Assembly (NCBI GenBank): GCA_024641255.1
Contig: JAHEDL010000192.1
Span: forward strand, 1-8,555
Length of the DNA: 8,555 bases
Direction of reading: 5' to 3'
Source: Pseudorhodobacter sp.
GTDB lineage: Bacteria; Pseudomonadota; Alphaproteobacteria; Rhodobacterales; Rhodobacteraceae
The notes below the pieces were generated by a model. The model was not told the origin of the DNA. It searched no databases and worked only from the letters and a program-made list of their open reading frames with translations. Every line of letters begins with the position of its first letter. Position 1 is the first letter of the stretch. Positions 5,253 through 8,555 of the stretch are shown here, one piece after another. A program made the translations under genes and the position numbers.

Positions 5253-5762
5253 TTAGTCCAGCCCCTCGGGCGGATCGACGATGATGCGGCCTGCCGACAG
5301 ATCGACGGTGGGCACCGCCAGCAATGTGAACGGCAACAGCAGCGCGGTTTTCAGGCCCGGCCCGGTGATTTCCAACAGATCGCCCGCGCCGTGGTTGTGC
5401 ACCGCCTGCACCCGACCCAGCAATTTGCCACCCGTATCAAAGGCATCAAGCCCGATCAGATCGGCATGATAGAATTCATCATCGGGCAGCGACGGCAGTT
5501 TGCTTTTGGCGACATAAAGGCTGACACCCTTCAGCGCATCGGCCTGTTCCTTGGTGTCGACACCGGAAATCCGCGCGCCAAGCCCACCTGCAACCGGGCG
5601 GGTCAGTTTGACCTTGTAGGTGGTCTTGCCGTCTTCACCATAAAGCGGGCCGTAAGAGGCGATGGCTTCGGGGTCGGAACAGAAGGATTTCAGGCGCACT
5701 TCGCCCTGCACGCCGAAAGAGCCTGCGATGGCGCCGACGCAGATGTGGTCTGGGTTGGGCAT
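5253..5762 (-). CDS. rimM: 16S rRNA processing / ribosome maturation factor RimM
   Basis: RimM binds S19 and assists late maturation of the 30S head. The 169-residue product has the usual two parts: the N-terminal RimM barrel starting [22 protein letters not shown] (6-27), and a PRC-barrel domain with [17 protein letters not shown] (92-108), [17 protein letters not shown] (116-132) and the end stretch IIVDPPEGL (160-168). The length is normal for the family. The ATG at 5762 is preceded by CCGGAG at good spacing. It follows rpsP by 57 bp, a gap occupied by a strong hairpin, and precedes the membrane protein gene, matching the conserved rpsP-rimM-trmD order. Confidence 0.96.
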   Translation of the reverse strand: MPNPDHICVGAIAGSFGVQGEVRLKSFCSDPEAIASYGPLYGEDGKTTYKVKLTRPVAGGLGARISGVDTKEQADALKGVSLYVAKSKLPSLPDDEFYHADLIGLDAFDTGGKLLGRVQAVHNHGAGDLLEITGPGLKTALLLPFTLLAVPTVDLSAGRIIVDPPEGLD

Positions 5763-5784
5763 AGGCTTCTCCGGAGTGAAGGGT

Positions 5785-5809
5785 GGCGGCCCCGTTAAAC
5801 GGGACCGCC
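5785..5809 (-). repeat. Intercistronic hairpin between rpsP and rimM
   Basis: The stem pairs 5785-5795 with 5799-5809. On the plus strand one position is a C/A mismatch (5790/5804), but in the minus-strand RNA the same position becomes a G-U wobble, so the fold is complete only in the sense transcript of the operon. The arms are rich in GGCGG/CCGCC and CCCG/CGGG. No U-run follows. It lies just before the rimM ribosome binding site and could lower rimM expression relative to rpsP. Confidence 0.6.
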
Positions 5810-5819
5810 GATAGGCAGA

Positions 5820-6173
5820 TTATTCAGCAGCCGGTGCTTCTGCACGAGCGGCTTTCTTTTTGGCCAGTTCAGCCATGCGCTTGCCCGGGACAGCCGATTT
5901 CGGGTTGTTGCGGACTTTCTTGGTCAGAACGCCAGCAGCTTCCAGCATACGTGCGATACGGTCGGTCGGCTGTGCGCCCTGGCTCAGCCAGTACTGCACG
6001 CGTTCCATGTTCATTTTCACGCGCTCTTCGCTGTCTTTTGCCAAAAGCGGGTTATAGGTGCCCAGCTTTTCCAGGAAGCGGCCGTCGCGCGGGTTGCGGC
6101 TGTCGGTTGCAACGATGGAATAGTGCGGGCGCTTTTTCGAGCCGCCACGGGCCAGACGGATTTTCATCGACAT
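5820..6173 (-). CDS. rpsP: 30S ribosomal protein S16
   Basis: S16 is an early-binding 30S protein that folds the 5' domain of 16S rRNA. The 117-residue product begins [20 protein letters not shown] and contains [21 protein letters not shown] (24-44), [22 protein letters not shown] (52-73) and an alanine/lysine-rich tail. The core equals the 82-residue E. coli protein; the rest is a basic C-terminal extension typical of alphaproteobacteria. The ATG at 6173 is chosen over one two codons later because AAGGAG lies 8 bases before it. It is 42 bp downstream of the chorismate mutase gene and followed by a hairpin and rimM. Confidence 0.97.
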   Translation of the reverse strand: MSMKIRLARGGSKKRPHYSIVATDSRNPRDGRFLEKLGTYNPLLAKDSEERVKMNMERVQYWLSQGAQPTDRIARMLEAAGVLTKKVRNNPKSAVPGKRMAELAKKKAARAEAPAAE

Positions 6174-6199
6174 GGGGTAGTCTCCTTGGTTTGTCGTGG

Positions 6200-6217
6200 A
6201 ACCGGAATTGTCCGGTT
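6200..6217 (-). repeat. Hairpin spanning the chorismate mutase stop codon
   Basis: AACCGGA (6211-6217 read on the minus strand) pairs with TCCGGTT (6200-6206) across a 4-base loop, a perfect 7-bp stem that begins inside the chorismate mutase TAA. It is not followed by a U-tract, so it is not a standard terminator. It lies between that gene and the rpsP ribosome binding site. Confidence 0.5.
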
Positions 6218-6512
6218 ATTTCTGCAGTTTCTCGTGATGCCTGATGACTTCGGAAATGATGAAGGTCAGGAATTGCTTGGCAAATTCGGGGTCAAGGTCG
6301 GCCTCTTTCGAAAGCCACTCCAGCCGTTCGATCTGCCGCTGTTCGCGCGACGGATCTGAAGGCGGAAGATCGTGCTGGGCCTTCAAGCGGCCCACGGCCT
6401 GGGTGCGCTTGAACCGCTCGGCAAGGGTGTAGACAAGGATCGCATCCAGACGGTCGATCGACTCGCGGTGTTCTTTCAGCAGCTCGGAGGCGCGGGCGAT
6501 GGCGTCGGTCAT
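6216..6512 (-). CDS. Chorismate mutase, AroQ class
   Basis: The product should convert chorismate to prephenate, the branch step to phenylalanine and tyrosine, as a dimeric all-helical AroQ enzyme in the cytoplasm. The 98 residues align by eye with the E. coli mutase domain: Arg16, Arg33, Lys44, Asp53, Arg56 and Glu57 match the E. coli active-site residues Arg11, Arg28, Lys39, Asp48, Arg51 and Glu52. The position of E. coli Gln88 appears to be His93 in the C-terminal IRHHE segment. There is no signal peptide and no fused dehydratase or dehydrogenase. The ATG overlaps the ffh stop as ATGA, implying translational coupling. A metabolic gene inside an SRP/ribosomal operon is odd but, from memory, is a usual alphaproteobacterial arrangement. 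Confidence 0.9.
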   Translation of the reverse strand: MTDAIARASELLKEHRESIDRLDAILVYTLAERFKRTQAVGRLKAQHDLPPSDPSREQRQIERLEWLSKEADLDPEFAKQFLTFIISEVIRHHEKLQK

Positions 6513-8005
6513 TTTTTCTTCATCAACCCTGACAAGCTGGACGGAAGCGACAGGCCGCGCGGCATTCCGGGGAAGCCGCCGCCCAGTTTCAGGCCTTCTT
6601 GCATCCCCTTCGACGCTTCGGCCATTTGTTCGGGCGACATCGACGACAGGTCGGGCATACCACCCTTGCCCATCATCTGTTTGATCGCGGCTTTCATCAT
6701 GCCGCCCTTGCCCATCTTTTTCATCATGTCGGCCATCTGCTTGTGCTGTTTCAGCAGACGGTTCAAATCGGCCACGTCCAGACCGGCGCCGGCAGCGACG
6801 CGCTTTTTGCGGCTGGCGGCCATCAGGTCGGGGTTGGCGCGTTCTTTTTTGGTCATCGAGTTGATCAGCGCGATCTGATGCGCCAGCATCTTGTCGTTGA
6901 AACCAGCGGCTTCGGCCTTTTTCGCCATGCCGCCCATGCCCGGCATCATGCCCATCAGGCCCTGCATGCCGCCCATCTTCATCATCTGTTCAAGCTGGCT
7001 GCGCATGTCGTTCATGTTGAACAGACCCTTGGCAAACCGCTTGGCCATACGTTCGGCCTGTTCGGCTTCGAACGTCTCGCGCGCCTTTTCGACCAGCGCG
7101 ACAATGTCGCCCATCCCCAAGATGCGGCCCGCGACGCGGTCGGCTTCGAAGGTTTCCAGCGCGTCCATCTTTTCGCCAAGACCGACAAAGCGGATCGGCT
7201 TGCCGGTGACAGCGCGCATCGACAGCGCGGCACCACCGCGACCATCGCCGTCCATCCGGGTGAGAACCACGCCGGAAATGCCGACCTTGCCATCAAATTC
7301 GGCCGCGACGTTCACCGCGTCTTGACCGGTCAGACCGTCGACGACCAGCAGGGTTTCGCGCGGCTGCGCAATGTCACGCACCGCCTGAATTTCGTCCATC
7401 AACACTTCGTCGATGTGCAAACGGCCAGCGGTATCAAGGAACAGCACATCATAGCCGCCCAAGGACGCCTGCGTTTTGGCGCGCTTGGCGATCTGCACGG
7501 CGGATTCGCCTTTGACGATCGGCAGGCTATCGACACCGATCTGGCCCGCCAGAATCGCCAGCTGTTCCATTGCCGCCGGGCGGTTGGTGTCAAGCGAGGC
7601 CAGCAGGATGCGCTTGCCGTTGCGTTCTTTCAAACGCTTGGCCAGCTTGGCGGTGGTGGTGGTTTTACCCGAACCCTGCAGACCGACCATCAGGATGGCG
7701 GAAGGCGGGTTATCAATTTTCAGCGCTTCGGGTTCGTCATCGCCCGCCAGCACGCGGATCAGTTCGTCATGGACGATCTTGACGACCTGTTGGCCCGGCG
7801 TCACCGATTTGGTGACAGCCTGACCGATGGCGCGGGTTTTGACAGCTTTGACAAAGTTGCGCGCCACATCCAGCGAAACGTCGGCTTCCAGCAGGGCAAC
7901 GCGCACTTCGCGCAGAGCGGTATCAACGTCAGCCTCGGACAGCGCACCGGCCTTGGTCAGACGGTCGAATACGCCACCAAGGCGTTCTGACAGGCTTTCA
8001 AACAT
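6509..8005 (-). CDS. ffh: Signal recognition particle protein Ffh (SRP54 GTPase)
   Basis: Ffh binds 4.5S RNA and the signal sequences of nascent membrane proteins, and delivers ribosomes to FtsY through paired GTP hydrolysis. The 498-residue product has the N domain (1 to about 95, with ALLEADVSLDVARNF at 37-51) and the G domain (about 100-295) with GLQGSGKTTTTAKLA (108-122), DTNRPAAMEQL (139-149), DTAGR (191-195), TRMDGDGRGGAAL (249-261) and GLGEKMDALETF (275-286). The methionine-rich M domain (about 325-498) includes the RNA-contact stretch SRKKRVAAGAGLDVADLNRLLKQ (398-420). It has GAG where E. coli has GSG, and an extended Met/Gly tail ending in KKK. The ATG at 8005 is preceded by AGGAG. 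It heads the operon, with a promoter and structured leader upstream, and overlaps the chorismate mutase gene by 4 bp. Confidence 0.98.
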   Translation of the reverse strand: MFESLSERLGGVFDRLTKAGALSEADVDTALREVRVALLEADVSLDVARNFVKAVKTRAIGQAVTKSVTPGQQVVKIVHDELIRVLAGDDEPEALKIDNPPSAILMVGLQGSGKTTTTAKLAKRLKERNGKRILLASLDTNRPAAMEQLAILAGQIGVDSLPIVKGESAVQIAKRAKTQASLGGYDVLFLDTAGRLHIDEVLMDEIQAVRDIAQPRETLLVVDGLTGQDAVNVAAEFDGKVGISGVVLTRMDGDGRGGAALSMRAVTGKPIRFVGLGEKMDALETFEADRVAGRILGMGDIVALVEKARETFEAEQAERMAKRFAKGLFNMNDMRSQLEQMMKMGGMQGLMGMMPGMGGMAKKAEAAGFNDKMLAHQIALINSMTKKERANPDLMAASRKKRVAAGAGLDVADLNRLLKQHKQMADMMKKMGKGGMMKAAIKQMMGKGGMPDLSSMSPEQMAEASKGMQEGLKLGGGFPGMPRGLSLPSSLSGLMKKK

Positions 8006-8024
8006 AGCGCTCTCCTACAGGGTT

Positions 8025-8149
8025 GCCCCGATATGGGGCGCGACAGACGGGGTTCCAACGGCCAATGCAGAACAGCACCTGTGGGCGCAACGCGCTGACA
8101 GGTGGCGATCCCGGCATAAGCCATGGGACCGGAAGCTTTGGGCCTCCGG
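8025..8149 (-). promoter_or_regulatory. Structured 5' leader of ffh
   Basis: The roughly 150-base leader can form three hairpins on the minus strand. The first pairs 8142-8149 with 8129-8136 (8 bp with one G-U wobble that is a mismatch on the other strand). The second pairs 8098-8104 with 8076-8082 (7 bp), with an inner GCGC/GCGC stem at 8092-8095 and 8085-8088. The third pairs 8035-8039 with 8025-8029 (GCCCC/GGGGC), just upstream of the AGGAG site. No 4.5S RNA signature is present. Regulation is inferred only. Confidence 0.42.
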
Positions 8150-8162
8150 GGAATTAAGGGTC

Positions 8163-8191
8163 GCGATACGCTTGTTGGGGCAGTGAGTCAA
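8163..8191 (-). promoter_or_regulatory. Sigma70-type promoter of the ffh operon
   Basis: On the minus strand TTGACT (8186-8191) and TATCGC (8163-8168) are 17 bases apart. The start is expected near 8155, about 150 bases before the ffh ATG. The -35 is strong and the -10 moderate, as in many alphaproteobacterial promoters. Confidence 0.62.
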
Positions 8192-8236
8192 GCGGGCGGG
8201 CTGCAGATCGCCCTTGCCAAGCCCGCAACGGCGCGG

Positions 8237-8262
8237 CCTTATGTGCGAAAATGCACAAGAGG
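8237..8262 (+). promoter_or_regulatory. Inverted repeat over the LysR-type regulator start, candidate operator
   Basis: TGTGC (8242-8246) and GCACA (8253-8257) flank GAAAAT, and the dyad extends with CCT (8237-8239) and AGG (8260-8262) after a two-base mismatch. It overlaps the AAGAGG ribosome binding site of the regulator gene and lies about 46 bp upstream of the ffh -35. It does not give an exact T-N11-A box. An autoregulatory site or an mRNA hairpin masking the ribosome binding site are both possible. Confidence 0.38.
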
Positions 8263-8270
8263 TCTGCGCG

Positions 8271-8555
8271 ATGGAAAACTGGGACGAGATCAGAACCGCG
8301 TTTCAAGTGGCGCGGATGGGCACGGTTTCTGGGGCTGCCGAAGTGATGGGCGTGCACCATGCCACGGTGATACGCCATATTGATGCGCTGGAAAAGCGGC
8401 TGGGCACCAAGCTGTTTCAACGCCACGCGCGCGGCTATACCCCAACCGAGGCGGGGCGGGATCTGCTGGCGGTGGCGCAGACCACAGAAGAGCGGTTTGG
8501 CCAGTTGGTCAGCCGGATCAAGGGCCATGGCGAAACCGTATCGGGCGAATTGGTG
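8271..8555 (+). CDS. LysR-family transcriptional regulator, N-terminal part, truncated by window edge
   Basis: The 95 visible residues are the winged helix-turn-helix of a LysR-type regulator: WDEIRTAFQVARMGTVSGAA, then VMGVHHATVIRHIDALEKRLG (about 25-45), then KLFQRHARGYTPTEAGRDLL (about 47-66), followed by the start of the linker helix. The ATG at 8271 has AAGAGG (8257-8262) 8 bases upstream. An in-frame ATG at 8241 would add 10 residues but lacks a ribosome binding site and the family usually starts near WDEIR. The ligand-binding domain lies off the right edge, so the inducer and targets cannot be judged. LysR regulators often control themselves and the divergent neighbour, but the neighbour here is the housekeeping ffh operon, so targets elsewhere, probably downstream, are more likely. 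Confidence 0.9.
   Translation, partial: MENWDEIRTAFQVARMGTVSGAAEVMGVHHATVIRHIDALEKRLGTKLFQRHARGYTPTEAGRDLLAVAQTTEERFGQLVSRIKGHGETVSGELV

Noticed and set aside
3921..5798. 625-codon plus-strand open frame across trmD, the membrane protein gene and rimM
   Set aside because: It begins at a GTG inside trmD, runs through several minus-strand genes and gaps, and has no recognisable domain or ribosome binding site. It is a shadow of codon bias.
6599..7990. 463-codon His-rich plus-strand open frame antisense to ffh
   Set aside because: It mirrors the ffh reading frame nearly exactly; histidine and glutamine richness comes from antisense of Met- and Leu-rich codons. It starts at TTG without a ribosome binding site.
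8006..8270. Possible 4.5S (SRP) RNA gene near ffh
   Set aside because: The conserved SRP domain IV sequence with its GGAA-type tetraloop (GTCAGGTCC...GGAAGCAGCC) is absent on both strands. The GGAAGC at 8131-8136 is part of an unrelated 8-bp stem.
1..8555. Mobile element, CRISPR array, prophage or defence system
   Set aside because: No transposase or recombinase motifs, terminal inverted repeats, regularly spaced repeats or phage genes were seen. Gene content is conserved chromosomal core apart from a few hypothetical proteins.

Overview
The window reads as an ordinary chromosomal segment of a GC-rich alphaproteobacterium, most likely a Rhodobacteraceae member of the Roseobacter/Rhodobacter type. 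The grounds are the gene order ffh - chorismate mutase - rpsP - rimM - (membrane protein) - trmD - rplS - rpmE, a recognisable MipZ division-site ATPase in place of a Min system, a MatB-type malonyl-CoA synthase and a cysteine-free L31. Species cannot be fixed from sequence reading alone.

Layout, left to right. Positions 1-733 hold the N-terminal half of matB (minus strand, cut by the left edge). A 181-bp gap with two inverted repeats leads to a 55-codon plus-strand gene (915-1082), whose 3' end overlaps by 32 bp the 3' end of mipZ (1051-1860, minus). Upstream of mipZ on the same strand is a small exported cysteine-containing protein (1932-2354), possibly made from a leaderless mRNA. A clear rho-independent terminator (2391-2419) closes the rplS-rpmE transcription unit (2441-3048). 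The 412-bp gap 3049-3460 holds a good -35/-10 promoter and a roughly 200-nt 5' leader. That leader can fold into a compact multi-branched RNA right beside the rplS ribosome binding site. From 3461 to 8005 the minus strand carries the translation/secretion operon ffh, aroQ-type chorismate mutase, rpsP, rimM, a four-helix membrane protein of unknown function, and trmD. At the right edge a divergent LysR-type regulator begins (8271, plus), sharing a 265-bp gap with the ffh promoter.

How the genes work together: ffh supplies the SRP GTPase for co-translational membrane targeting. rpsP, rplS and rpmE encode ribosomal proteins, RimM matures the 30S subunit at S16/S19, and TrmD makes m1G37 in tRNA to hold reading frame. 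Chorismate mutase is coupled to ffh by an ATGA overlap but belongs to aromatic amino-acid synthesis. Compared with the E. coli trmD operon, rplS is split off behind its own promoter and leader.

I see no mobile element, CRISPR array, tRNA or rRNA gene, phage module or toxin/defence system here. The most interesting signals are RNA-level: the folded rplS leader with a closing helix that competes with a hairpin beside the Shine-Dalgarno, the structured ffh leader, and hairpins without U-tracts in four successive intercistronic gaps of the operon.
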